A DNA stretch of 64,000 nucleotides from Sulfitobacter marinus (GTDB lineage Bacteria; Pseudomonadota; Alphaproteobacteria; Rhodobacterales; Rhodobacteraceae). The translations under genes and the position numbers were made by a program. Under the pieces are notes generated by a model that did not search any database, was not told the DNA's origin, and saw only the letters and a list, made by a program, of their open reading frames with translations. Numbering within the stretch: position 1 is the stretch's first letter; each line of letters begins with the position of its first letter. Location of the stretch: contig NZ_FPAJ01000004.1 in assembly GCF_900116285.1 (NCBI RefSeq), forward strand, positions 372,001-436,000. Reading direction: 5' to 3'. Shown in pieces: positions 19,010 through 26,105 of this stretch.

Positions 19010-19339
19010 AGCACCACCACGGTCCAAAGGAGTTCGCGATAGATAGAAAGCATGGAACGGAAATATTACGTCCCCAGAGTCTGACGGCCCAAATGGTCAT
19101 AATCGACCTTGCAGCTAATGAGATCACGGTGCGAGCGTAACCCCAACAAGGCCACGACCCGCGTGTCGATCAACAGGCCGGATACATATGAGCGACTTCC
19201 GAGAACATGTCAGAAATCATTTGCGAACAGCAGCCGGTACATACATTGGGCCGTTCGTGTAGGTCGGCACAAGGGCGGAAAGCGGTCATTCGCTGCTGGT
19301 GCGAGTTAAGCGACTTCAAGGACAGTAAGCCGACTTTGG
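19010..19339. other. 330-bp gap, right flank of the IS110 element
   Basis: Contains the unmapped right end of the IS and AT/GC-mixed non-coding sequence. I see no gene, tRNA or strong hairpin. The stretch around 19265-19330 (GGCGGAAAGCGGTCATTCGC) resembles intergenic spacers common in roseobacters. Confidence 0.35.
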
Positions 19340-20191
19340 TTACTCTTCTAACTTTGAGACGAGCGCCGACCACTTCGGTAGATTTGAATTTCGGGGTTTA
19401 TCGTAAAGACTTGGATTGCAGATCACCGACCAGAGTTCCGCTAGGTCGTGATCGTGACTTAAATTGTCCAAGAACGTCGGGTTAAACAACGATACGAGTT
19501 TAACCTCGAGTTCCCTGACTTCGAAATACCCATTTGATAGGTCCGCATTTACTGAGGGTGCGCTGACCTCTGAGTTCCAATATTTGGCGAGCTTTAAGAC
19601 GGCTTTTTTAATCGCCGGAACACCAGACACATCAATGTCATACAATCGGTTTCGGTAAGCATGTTTGAGGGAACGCAATTCGAGAAGAGCCTCTTTATCA
19701 GAGGCGGAAACATCCGCGCACTTCGAGGTCCAGTTGATTAGCCGGTCATAGTCGAACTCGGGTTCACCATAAGTCGCGCGATGGAAGACACATGCATTTC
19801 GCACCGCGACAAACATGATGTCTGCTTGTAGGAGGCGGTTCCAATACTGTACGTCAAGTTCACTTAAGCGGAAAATCGGTTGGATTGCTGACTTAAGTTG
19901 TCCGATATAGTTCTTTTTAGGTTTGCTACGCGCGAGCAGAGAACCGACATACCCGCCATCATCCCTGATCGCAACTCCATCCTGTTTTACATGCTGTACG
20001 AACAATGACTGGGCCGCCGTCATCGCTTCAAATTCGGCTCGAGTATAGCGTGATACATTCCAGCCTTCGTCAACAAACCGGTCAACTGTAGCACTATTTC
20101 GACTAGGTCCGTCGACAACTAGCAGGTCCTTGTCACTAAGATAGTCGTCTTCATTTCTAGCAACAGATCCAATAATGTATATCGATACCAT
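19340..20191 (-). CDS. Nucleotidyltransferase-fold protein (pol-beta/MNT type), second gene of a channel-NTase pair
   Basis: 283 residues. The very N-terminus carries the nucleotidyltransferase motif: Gly8-Ser9 in YIIGSVARNEDD and the metal-binding pair Asp20 and Asp22 in LSDKDLLVVDG. The third carboxylate is not obvious. A region SLFVQHVKQDGVAI near residues 60-75 is like that seen in stand-alone NTases. The remaining ~190 residues are helical and may be a HEPN-like or substrate-recognition domain. It lies 8 bp after the pentapeptide/channel gene and is surely co-transcribed with it. It could be an antitoxin that modifies the channel or RNA, or a signal-making enzyme that gates it; both are inferences. 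Codon use is AT-rich, as expected for acquired DNA. Confidence 0.7.
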   Translation of the reverse strand: MVSIYIIGSVARNEDDYLSDKDLLVVDGPSRNSATVDRFVDEGWNVSRYTRAEFEAMTAAQSLFVQHVKQDGVAIRDDGGYVGSLLARSKPKKNYIGQLKSAIQPIFRLSELDVQYWNRLLQADIMFVAVRNACVFHRATYGEPEFDYDRLINWTSKCADVSASDKEALLELRSLKHAYRNRLYDIDVSGVPAIKKAVLKLAKYWNSEVSAPSVNADLSNGYFEVRELEVKLVSLFNPTFLDNLSHDHDLAELWSVICNPSLYDKPRNSNLPKWSALVSKLEE

Positions 20192-20199
20192 CCTTAACC

Positions 20200-21108
20200 T
20201 CAGCTTGTTATTTTTCGAAAGAGCATTGAGACTAGTGTCGCGAGAGTGACGAAACCAACAATTGCTTCAAATGCAATGACTACATGGCCGGACACCGTTG
20301 TCGGAGTAATGTCTCCAAAACCGAGAGAAGTAACGACGATTGTTGAAAAGTAAAATGCCTCTGACCAGTCCACAACTGGCTCTTTATCAATCATCAGTCC
20401 AAAACACTGGGCAAACGTGTGGTTTATCACAGTAAGAAAGATTAGGAGCGACGCCGCAGTCACCGAAAAGTTAAAAAGGCGTGTACCAGAACCGGTCGTA
20501 ATTTCCAGTATCTTCGCCTTCATGATTGCCGCAAGCAGTAAGCCCCGTTTCAAAAAACCAGCGTCAGAATCCTTTAGCTGTTCCCACTTTAGGTATCTTT
20601 GCCATCGTTTAAACTGATACTGTGCCTCAAGTGCAAAGTCTGGCTGACCTTCTTGACGACTATTATTCAGAAGCTCTTGGTACAAACTCATACCGACATT
20701 GGGGTGCTTGACGCTATCGTTACACCTCTCAAAAACCTTGGGGTCTACGTAACAATTTTTGAACTCGGCTCGGAAAAAGTTGCACCAATCAAATTCGCAA
20801 TTGTTGAAACGGCAATCCGTAATTATTGAACCAATGAATAAACAGTCTTCGAAATTGCAATCCGTAAACTCAATGTACTGAATTTGAGTTTTGGAAAATG
20901 AGACATTAATGAAAGTCTTGTTTCGTACCATCCACTTTGCAGGTGGTTTCGGGCTGACAAGCTTTTCAGGCCGATACAATAAATCTTTGAGCGTAGCTTT
21001 GTCGCGCGTCGCGGCTAGTGCCCAAAAGGCATCTGGGCTAGCTATTTCTAAGTATGGTTCATTAAGCTCAAAAAATTCGTCCGGATCACGTTTCATTTTT
21101 TCTTTCAT
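20200..21108 (-). CDS. Pentapeptide-repeat protein fused to a two-helix K+-channel-like domain
   Basis: 302 residues. Residues ~65-130 form pentapeptide repeats (FINVSFSKTQIQYIEFTDCN, then RFNNCEFDWCNFFRAEF). A helical linker follows to ~205. The C-terminus is a two-transmembrane channel module: helix one FSVTAASLLIFLTVI (~208-230), a pore loop and filter TSLGFGDITPTT (~262-273), then helix two VVIAFEAIVGFVTLATLVSM. The filter is close to the TVGYGD signature of potassium channels. Pentapeptide-channel fusions occur in bacterial genomes with uncertain roles. Here the partner NTase and the divergent reverse transcriptase suggest a membrane-depolarising effector, which is inferred. The start ATG at 21108 is the only good one. 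Confidence 0.75.
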   Translation of the reverse strand: MKEKMKRDPDEFFELNEPYLEIASPDAFWALAATRDKATLKDLLYRPEKLVSPKPPAKWMVRNKTFINVSFSKTQIQYIEFTDCNFEDCLFIGSIITDCRFNNCEFDWCNFFRAEFKNCYVDPKVFERCNDSVKHPNVGMSLYQELLNNSRQEGQPDFALEAQYQFKRWQRYLKWEQLKDSDAGFLKRGLLLAAIMKAKILEITTGSGTRLFNFSVTAASLLIFLTVINHTFAQCFGLMIDKEPVVDWSEAFYFSTIVVTSLGFGDITPTTVSGHVVIAFEAIVGFVTLATLVSMLFRKITS

Positions 21109-21608
21109 GCAGTGGTCAATCGTTTGGGCAATACCGGCGACCTGAGTATTCTGACTCTATATGAAACCAGTCTACAAGCATTGACAACCATTATAGTCAG
21201 TTTGCATTACTCATCCAATCAACACGGTGTTTACCTAGACACGCTACCGTGCAGCATTGAAACACCAATAGTCATAGTCTGTCGATTGGCTGCAGATCCG
21301 TCAAACGACGGCTAGAGGAAAAGAAAGTGCGCGAGGCTGTGAAGGCCTTGTGGCGGAAGGTTGAGGATGATTAGGTTCACTTGCATTTTTTCGAAAAAAA
21401 TCAACCTGTAGCTTGCTTTCGCGCTGGCACGCCCTTAATTATACTACATCTAGTTTCGTTGTCGCGCCCGAAGTGACGTTGGAGTTCTCTCTGCGCATCA
21501 CGGCAAGATACGGACCAGCCAAGGTGGACAATTCTGCCGAGGTTGCTGTTGTCACGGCATGCTCGTGCTCAGTAGATGGACAGAAGTCAACGGTCGGGAG
21601 GATATGAG
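21109..21608. other. 500-bp divergent gap between the channel gene and the reverse transcriptase
   Basis: Holds a probable gene relic at 21291-21374, a 5-bp hairpin CCGTC-AAAC-GACGG (21298-21311) and a TTTTTTCGAAAAAA palindrome near 21385-21400. No retron msr/msd fold or group II intron domain could be recognised by eye, although a structured RNA here cannot be excluded. Confidence 0.4.
21291..21374 (+). pseudogene. C-terminal relic of an unknown gene
   Basis: The frame ending at TAG 21372 reads RRLEEKKVREAVKALWRKVE before the stop, a charged amphipathic helix with normal codon use. It has no start: the frame closes at 21258. This suggests a 3' gene end left behind when the flanking RT/channel module was inserted or rearranged. 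I do not recognise the parent gene. Confidence 0.35.
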
Positions 21609-22958
21609 TTGGGGACCCGAGCGAAGACATCAAAAACCCTCTTTGATGAAGTTAAAAGTGAGGCAAATCTTTTCGCCGCATGGAGGCATGTAAAGAAGAG
21701 CGCATTGTCGTCAAGTAATGGCGAAATCCGGGGTAACGCATCTAAGTTTGAGCATGCCCATCAAACACATCTGCGCAAAATTGGGCGACAATTGCGAGAA
21801 CATAGGTTTCAATTTGATCCGGCCAAGGGAGTCCTTAAAGATAAAAGGGCACGCCTAGCACTCAACAAAGACCCACGACCAATTGCCATTGCAAGCGTTA
21901 AGAACAGAGTTGTTCAACGTGCAATTCTACAAGTGTTGCAGCCCCGCCGCATAACTGACCTTTCCAATCTAAATTCTAAGTCGATCCAAACGACTGATCC
22001 TAGACTAGGAGCAATCAACAACGTTAACCAGTCGAAGTATGGTGTCGGAGGTTTATTAGGGGAATTTGGAGGAGTAAAGCCTGCGGTCAATCTGTTGCTG
22101 GATGAAATGAACGACGGGAAAAAATACTATTATAAGTCGGATATTAAATCTTTTTTTACAGACATCCCAACTGCCAGCGTAGTCGACATTGTAAGAAAGG
22201 AAACTAATGACAACCTTCTTGCCGACTTACTTGAGGAAGCTCTGAGAGTGGATTTATCCAACCCAGAAGAACTGGGTAGATTTACTGAGCTTTTCCCAAA
22301 ACTAGGGATTGGAGTGGCTCAAGGCTCTTCTCTATCGGCGTTTGCTGGCAATTTGCTACTTTACGACTTTGATCATCAATTGAATTCTCCAGATACAACC
22401 GCCGTGCGCTACATTGATGATTTACTTGTGATCTGTAAGTCTGAGGCGGCGCGAGATTGGGCGATCAAGACTGCGACGAAGGGAATGAAAGACTTTGGCT
22501 TCTCATTGTATCCAGTCGGTTCTCCCAAATCAGCGGCAGGGAAAATTGAAGATTCTTTCGATTTTCTTGGCTGCACATTTCAAAGAAACCGTTGCGTGCC
22601 AAGCAGTGATTCAGTCAGTAAATTACTCGCAGGAATTGAAGAGCATATTATTTCGTCGAAGCAAGAAATTACTGAGAGCATTCAACAGAACAAATTAGTT
22701 CCTCCAAAACTTTCATCCACTCAAATAACTAGGACTATTGCTGACAAAATGTATGGTTGGCAAAAGTCTTTTGACTTCGTCACTGACTCAAACGCGTTTG
22801 GGAAAATCGATTTGAAAGCGGCTAAGAAACTTCTGGATTTCGATAGGTGGTTACGCCGAAAGCTATTGAACGCTTCTGACGAAACCCGCCTAAGCGTAAT
22901 GGGAATTCCCAAACTTGCAGCTATGCACTCTAGCTCTTCTACGGAAACAAAACCCTAA
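21609..22958 (+). CDS. Reverse transcriptase with YIDD active site (group II-intron-like / DRT-like), no intron RNA seen
   Basis: 449 residues from a TTG at 21609, placed seven bases after GGGAGG. An ATG at 21576 in the same frame has no ribosome-binding site. RT motifs in order: RPIAIASVKNRVVQRAIL (RT1), KSDIKSFFTDIP (RT3, first catalytic Asp), GVAQGSSLSAFAGNLLLYDFD (RT4), AVRYIDDLLVI (RT5, about residues 265-275) and FDFLGCTF (RT7). The retron-specific VTG region is absent, and I find no group II intron domain V or HNH endonuclease. YIDD in place of YADD is reported for group II-like G2L4 enzymes with DNA-repair roles. The ~100-residue C-terminus is helical. Divergent from the NTase/channel pair; a defence or repair role is inferred. 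Confidence 0.85.
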   Translation: MGTRAKTSKTLFDEVKSEANLFAAWRHVKKSALSSSNGEIRGNASKFEHAHQTHLRKIGRQLREHRFQFDPAKGVLKDKRARLALNKDPRPIAIASVKNRVVQRAILQVLQPRRITDLSNLNSKSIQTTDPRLGAINNVNQSKYGVGGLLGEFGGVKPAVNLLLDEMNDGKKYYYKSDIKSFFTDIPTASVVDIVRKETNDNLLADLLEEALRVDLSNPEELGRFTELFPKLGIGVAQGSSLSAFAGNLLLYDFDHQLNSPDTTAVRYIDDLLVICKSEAARDWAIKTATKGMKDFGFSLYPVGSPKSAAGKIEDSFDFLGCTFQRNRCVPSSDSVSKLLAGIEEHIISSKQEITESIQQNKLVPPKLSSTQITRTIADKMYGWQKSFDFVTDSNAFGKIDLKAAKKLLDFDRWLRRKLLNASDETRLSVMGIPKLAAMHSSSSTETKP

Positions 22959-23385
22959 ACCTCGACCTTCTCTTGCTCGCCCACCCTAAACACCCGCTTG
23001 TACCGCGCTATGTCTGTGACTCCTTCGTCCTCAAGCTGTTAATTCGCTGTGCTTCATATTTCGCGCCCGCAGCGAATGTCTCCTTCAACGGGCCGCGCCG
23101 CAGCATGGCCGAGGGGCGACGAAGGTCCGCAATGGGCCGATGGAGTTCCTGACAATAGAGGCGCTCGAGATGGCGGCCAAATCCCAAGAACACTTACTCC
23201 GAACCGCACTCCTCAAAAGTAGTGAGTTGAGAAGCGTTTAAACCAATTATTGCATCTGAAGCTGCGCGATCTGGCTGGTCAGCAAAGCAATTAGTGTCAT
23301 GGCAATGCCAGCGTTGGCGGAAGTGTCCCTTAAAAGAACCCAGGTCGGTAGTTGGGCTTCGAAAGCAATCTAAACTAGTCCGATT
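22959..23385. other. 427-bp gap downstream of the reverse transcriptase
   Basis: No gene supported. Contains a second copy of the CGAAGGTCCGCAAT motif (23120-23133), followed about 20 bases later by CCTGACAAT as in the copy at 17819. The two copies are probably a short dispersed intergenic repeat. Confidence 0.35.
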
Positions 23386-23685
23386 TCATAATTTATCTGG
23401 TGAAGCTTCGAATAGATTCTCAAAGAATAGTTTCGGATCAGCGCTGACTATTCTTAAAATAACGCAAAGTTCCACTGCATCGAGACGCCGCTCGCCGAGT
23501 TCGTACTTCGCAACATAAGATGCCGGTTTGCCAAGAATTTCCGCAAGTTTAGCTTGCGACATTCCTGCGGCTAGTCGCAACCTTGCTAGTTCTTGCCGTA
23601 GCAAACGGTATGCATCTGTGTGAACTGCGCCTGCCAATGTGCTTGCCCCAAAATTCTTCTCGACAAGAACTCCTAACTCAGTCAC
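23386..23685 (-). CDS. XRE-family helix-turn-helix regulator
   Basis: 99 residues from a GTG at 23685. Residues ~28-85 are an XRE/Cro HTH: LRQELARLRLAAGMSQAKLA, then EILGKPASYVAKYELGERRL. A short N-terminal extension precedes it. Probably a self-regulating repressor in an immunity or toxin-antitoxin setting. Its first codons and promoter are duplicated, with divergence, at 26106-26290, where the matching gene has been destroyed. The gene to its right (plus strand) is poorly defined, so the target is unknown. Confidence 0.8.
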   Translation of the reverse strand: MTELGVLVEKNFGASTLAGAVHTDAYRLLRQELARLRLAAGMSQAKLAEILGKPASYVAKYELGERRLDAVELCVILRIVSADPKLFFENLFEASPDKL

Positions 23686-23712
23686 AAAATACTCCCAAAA
23701 TGGGAGTGATTC

Positions 23713-24069
23713 GTGTACAATTCAACTATTTTTCTGACGCGGAAAAGCTTGCGCCCGAGCGTCGTTCTGCCATTTCACCTTGTTTGGTTCGGCAGATTGT
23801 CAAAAAAACAGGGTGCCATAGCGTTGCAGAAGGGGTTGATCGTCGTCCTTCGCTCATCAAGCAAGTCCGAACGCTCCGGTCGGACGGTTCAGATGACGAA
23901 AAGAGGACGACGCGGCATAGAAGACATTTTGGGTTCAGAAGAGTCCAATATTCCACGCGTCTTTGCACATCTTCTGAGCAAATCAGGTCACGTCACCGAA
24001 GATCAATTCTACATCTACGCGAATGCCCCATTGCTAGAGTCTTGGAGGCACAAGAAGAACGAAGAGTGA
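23713..24069 (+). CDS. Small divergent ORF with a conserved N-terminal segment; unknown function
   Basis: 118 residues from a GTG at 23713. Residues ~8-42 (TRKSLRPSVVLPFHLVWFGR, then LSKKQGAIALQKGLI) are matched by a diverged copy near 26190-26285. The differences between the copies fall mostly in third positions of this frame, which argues that the segment was under protein-level selection. An internal ATG at 23893 gives a 58-residue C-terminal part (MTKRGRRGIEDILGSEESN onward) that could be a separate protein. A frame beginning GTG at 24067 (VRRAEWYHEQVNAKTF) could follow. I do not recognise any of these. Confidence 0.4.
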   Translation: MYNSTIFLTRKSLRPSVVLPFHLVWFGRLSKKQGAIALQKGLIVVLRSSSKSERSGRTVQMTKRGRRGIEDILGSEESNIPRVFAHLLSKSGHVTEDQFYIYANAPLLESWRHKKNEE

Positions 24070-24180
24070 TCGTGCGGCGGGCAGAGTGGTATCACGAGCA
24101 AGTCAATGCCAAGACCTTTAACGACCGGTATCGGGTTGGTTATAAGTGCAGGCTTTTCGCAGTCAGAGGCTGCTAATACA

Positions 24181-24232
24181 GTTCTCAAAATCACGCTTCG
24201 TTCCTAATGCAACAGAGCGTGATTTTGAGAAC
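24181..24232. repeat. Perfect 17-bp inverted repeat upstream of the MbcA-like gene
   Basis: GTTCTCAAAATCACGCT at 24181-24197 is exactly inverted at 24216-24232 around an 18-base spacer. It ends 13 bp before the GTG start of the next gene. It could be an operator for a dimeric regulator or a leader hairpin. There is no U-run on the plus strand, so a simple terminator is unlikely. Confidence 0.85.
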
Positions 24233-24245
24233 CTAAGGTGAGACG

Positions 24246-24620
24246 GTGGCGAATATGATGACTTCGGATGAAAAACAGGCAATTTTGTGCGCCATTCCCA
24301 AACTCTTTACCCGCTGGGAGCTCACCGAGCAGCAGTCGTTTGAGCTCCTCGGCGTCTCTCGCGAAAAGTGGAATAGAATCCAAGCGGGACACTGTGAGGA
24401 GCCGCTAACTGAAGACCAAAGTATGCGAGCAGGTACGCTAATAGGGATCCACGTCGCACTCGGCACGATCTTCACCAAGCCACGGTGCTATAATTGGCTC
24501 CGGCTACCGAACCGCGCTGCGTTTTTTGCGGGTCAACCGGCAATAACGGTGATGATTGCAGGCGGACTACCTACGATCATCCGTGTCCGTCAATATCTCG
24601 AAGCTGAACTAGCAATGTGA
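24246..24620 (+). CDS. MbcA/ParS/Xre-type antitoxin-like protein without its toxin
   Basis: 124 residues. The N-terminal ~60 residues are an Xre-like HTH (LFTRWELTEQQSFELLGVSR). The C-terminal ~50 residues match the MbcA/ParS toxin-binding domain (NWLRLPNRAAFFAGQPAITV, then MIAGGLPTIIRVRQYLEAEL). Such proteins normally neutralise an adjacent RES-domain toxin, but none follows: the next 500 bp hold IS relics and a tRNA-like gene. The start is GTG at 24246 after AAGGTGA; the ATGs at 24255 and 24258 are alternatives. The inverted repeat just upstream is a likely autoregulatory site. It may be an orphan antitoxin. Confidence 0.72.
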   Translation: MANMMTSDEKQAILCAIPKLFTRWELTEQQSFELLGVSREKWNRIQAGHCEEPLTEDQSMRAGTLIGIHVALGTIFTKPRCYNWLRLPNRAAFFAGQPAITVMIAGGLPTIIRVRQYLEAELAM

Positions 24621-24731
24621 CATGGAGGGTCTCACACTGTCCCAGAACGTTTAGTTTACTGAGCGGGTAGGGCGGGACCATGAAAGGCGGACTGTCCGTC
24701 GCTAGGGCTTCTACATGCTCCAGCTGTCTGT

Positions 24732-24821
24732 TCATCTTCCACTACTCAGTGGTTAAGATGTTCCAAGAACACTCTCTTATCATGTATCGCTATTTGGACC
24801 CATAGAAGCTGACGTCAGACA
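24732..24821 (-). repeat. End of a lost IS3-family element (inverted partner of 26932-27021)
   Basis: Read on the minus strand, this starts TGTCTGACGTCAGC, contains TATGGGTCCAAATA and AACCACTGAG, and aligns along its ~90 bases with 26932-27021. Its tip points right, toward the facing copy. The transposase body is missing: similarity ends at the ATG. Confidence 0.65.
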
Positions 24822-24908
24822 ATTTACAATAATGCTTTTTCGTTATTCAGTGCCAGCCCGATATCGACGAAAGGGTGCCCATAAAAGACGTCGAAGAAAA
24901 CCAAGAGA

Positions 24909-25001
24909 TGGTAGGAAGGGAGGGACTCGAACCCTCGCAGATACGCTAATCTGGCGCAAAAAAAGGGTTTATAAGTCCCATCGCCACACCTGTGCCCTCC
25001 C
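24909..25001 (-). tRNA. tRNA-like gene with long variable arm and encoded CCA; anticodon loop suggests UAU; D arm reduced
   Basis: On the minus strand the 93-nt sequence begins GGGAGGG and ends CCTTCCT-A-CCA; these pair over seven positions with two G-U pairs. The T arm is perfect (GAGGG-TTCGAGT-CCCTC). A class II variable arm hairpin is present (CAGAT-TAGCGT-ATCTG), preceded by a run of seven T. The anticodon region GGG-ACTTATAAA-CCC would place UAU at positions 34-36 if the A-A pair at the stem base is open. Only about 12 nt are available for the D arm, so it is degenerate. It may be an unusual mobile-element tRNA or a pseudo-tRNA. It lies between two facing IS ends. Confidence 0.55.
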
Positions 25002-25141
25002 ACGCGATTTAACGAGGGAAATCCCGAATTCAGGATATTCGGTACGAGGTATGTGGGGTCAAAGTCATAGGCTAAAGATGGGACATTCTGAAGTAGCGGT
25101 CAAGAGTGAAGTGGTCCGGCAAATTCGGACAGCGTGCGAAG

Positions 25142-26059
25142 TGACCTGCTCCCCATTGAGTCCGCTAATTTGGGTTAGCTCTGTTCAGGTTTTGGTTTTT
25201 CTTTGACCGGTTAGCATATTCTGCTGGTGTCAAGCCAGGGAGGCTTGTGTGTGGGCGGTGGTCGTTGAAGTCGGTACGCCATGCGGCGATGAAGTCTACG
25301 GGCATGACGCAGGCTGTCAGACACAAAGTCTAAGCTCCGCCGTTGGTTCGGTCCCTGCGGGATCGCCATCGGCGTTCTGGTACCCACGGCACGCTTGCGC
25401 CCGCCGCGTTTACATACTGTTAACCCTTCTTCGCGGTAGATCCGATACAGTTTTTTCACCCTCTCGTGCATTGCTGCGCGATACCCTGCCGGGCAATGGT
25501 TCATCTGCCGGCCTTCCCGCTTCAGCAATATGTGCAAACGACGATAGCCAAACCGCCGCGTTCAGACGACAGTTTCTTCAGCAGCCCTCGCAACTCGGTA
25601 TCGGCTGGGCGGTTTGATACACGTCGATAAACACGTGGATCGATGCCAGCCAAGGCGCAGGCCCGCTTTTGATTGTATCGTTTCTCAGTCATGGCCCAAT
25701 CCACAGCGCGTCGCCTTGAACCGTGCCCCCAAAAAAAATTTCCAGCATTTCATTGAGGGTTGAGACATCCGTCATCTGTTCAGCCAATAGCTTCTTAGGT
25801 TTGGCATTCTCAGCCTCAAGCGCCTTCAACTTTTTCGCATCAGATACTTCCATGCCGCCATACTTGGACCGCTACTTATAAAACGTCGCATCACTGACCC
25901 CATGTTTGCGGCACAGCTCTTTCGTACCAAGCCCCGCCTGATGCTCTTTCAATATCCCAATGATCGGCTCTTCGCTAAAACGGCTTCTTTTCATCGTCTG
26001 TCTCCTCAGTTGGAGAACAGGCTAACCCCAAACGACGGTCATTTCAGGGTAGCAGGTCA
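25142..26059 (-). mobile_element. Degenerate IS3-family (IS407-like) insertion sequence with 3-bp target duplication
   Basis: Terminal repeats are TGACCTGCTCCCC at 25142 and, inverted, TGACCTGCTACCC ending at 26059. AAG flanks both sides (25139-25141 and 26060-26062), a typical IS3 duplication. At 918 bp it is shorter than the ~1.2 kb expected, so about 300 bp have been lost. The transposase frames are broken (see separate entry). The element cannot move on its own. Confidence 0.75.
25211..25994 (-). pseudogene. Broken orfA/orfB transposase of the IS3-family element
   Basis: orfA starts at ATG 25994 with KRSRFSEEPIIGILKEHQAG and KELCRKHGVSDATFYK. The Trp codon expected next is TAG (25872-25874), a nonsense mutation. 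orfB begins near 25704 with KRYNQKRACALAGIDPRVYR, shifts frame near 25525-25535 into KLYRIYREEGLTVCKRGGRK, and keeps PMAIPQGPNQRRSLDFVSDS. It then jumps to the very C-terminal RPHTSLPGLTPAEYA region in another frame. Most of the DDE catalytic core is deleted. Confidence 0.8.
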
Positions 26060-26105
26060 AAGCCGCAAAACTGTCCTAAAAAGCAGGACCACTTCACAAA
26101 CGTCC

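Larger units (their letters stand above)
25106..26097. repeat. Small palindromic element interrupted by an IS3-family copy
   Basis: GTGAAGTGGTCC at 25106-25117 is inverted as GGACCACTTCAC at 26086-26097. Internally GGACAG also repeats at matching spacing on both sides. Without the inserted IS (25142-26059 plus one AAG duplicate) the two arms form a ~70-bp element with IS-like ends. This is probably a collapsed insertion sequence that interrupts the second copy of the XRE gene. Confidence 0.6.

Noticed and set aside
21109-21608. Retron msr/msd RNA upstream of the RT
   Set aside because: No recognisable inverted a1/a2 pairing or branching G context by eye, and the RT lacks the retron VTG region. 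A covariance search would be needed to revive this.
21576-23100. Group II intron with its encoded maturase
   Set aside because: No domain V/VI-like hairpin downstream and no intron 5' GUGYG-type boundary upstream.
23583-24176. 197-aa plus-strand frame overlapping the XRE gene
   Set aside because: Its start lies inside the XRE gene on the other strand, and the duplicated region shows that selection favours a different frame.
24246-24620. Complete RES-Xre toxin-antitoxin pair
   Set aside because: No RES-domain gene (RxYR...E...S pattern) is present on either side, so only an antitoxin-like protein is called.
24832-25206. 124-aa plus-strand frame over the tRNA-like gene
   Set aside because: It reads across the tRNA-like gene and the IS left end and has no protein-like features.
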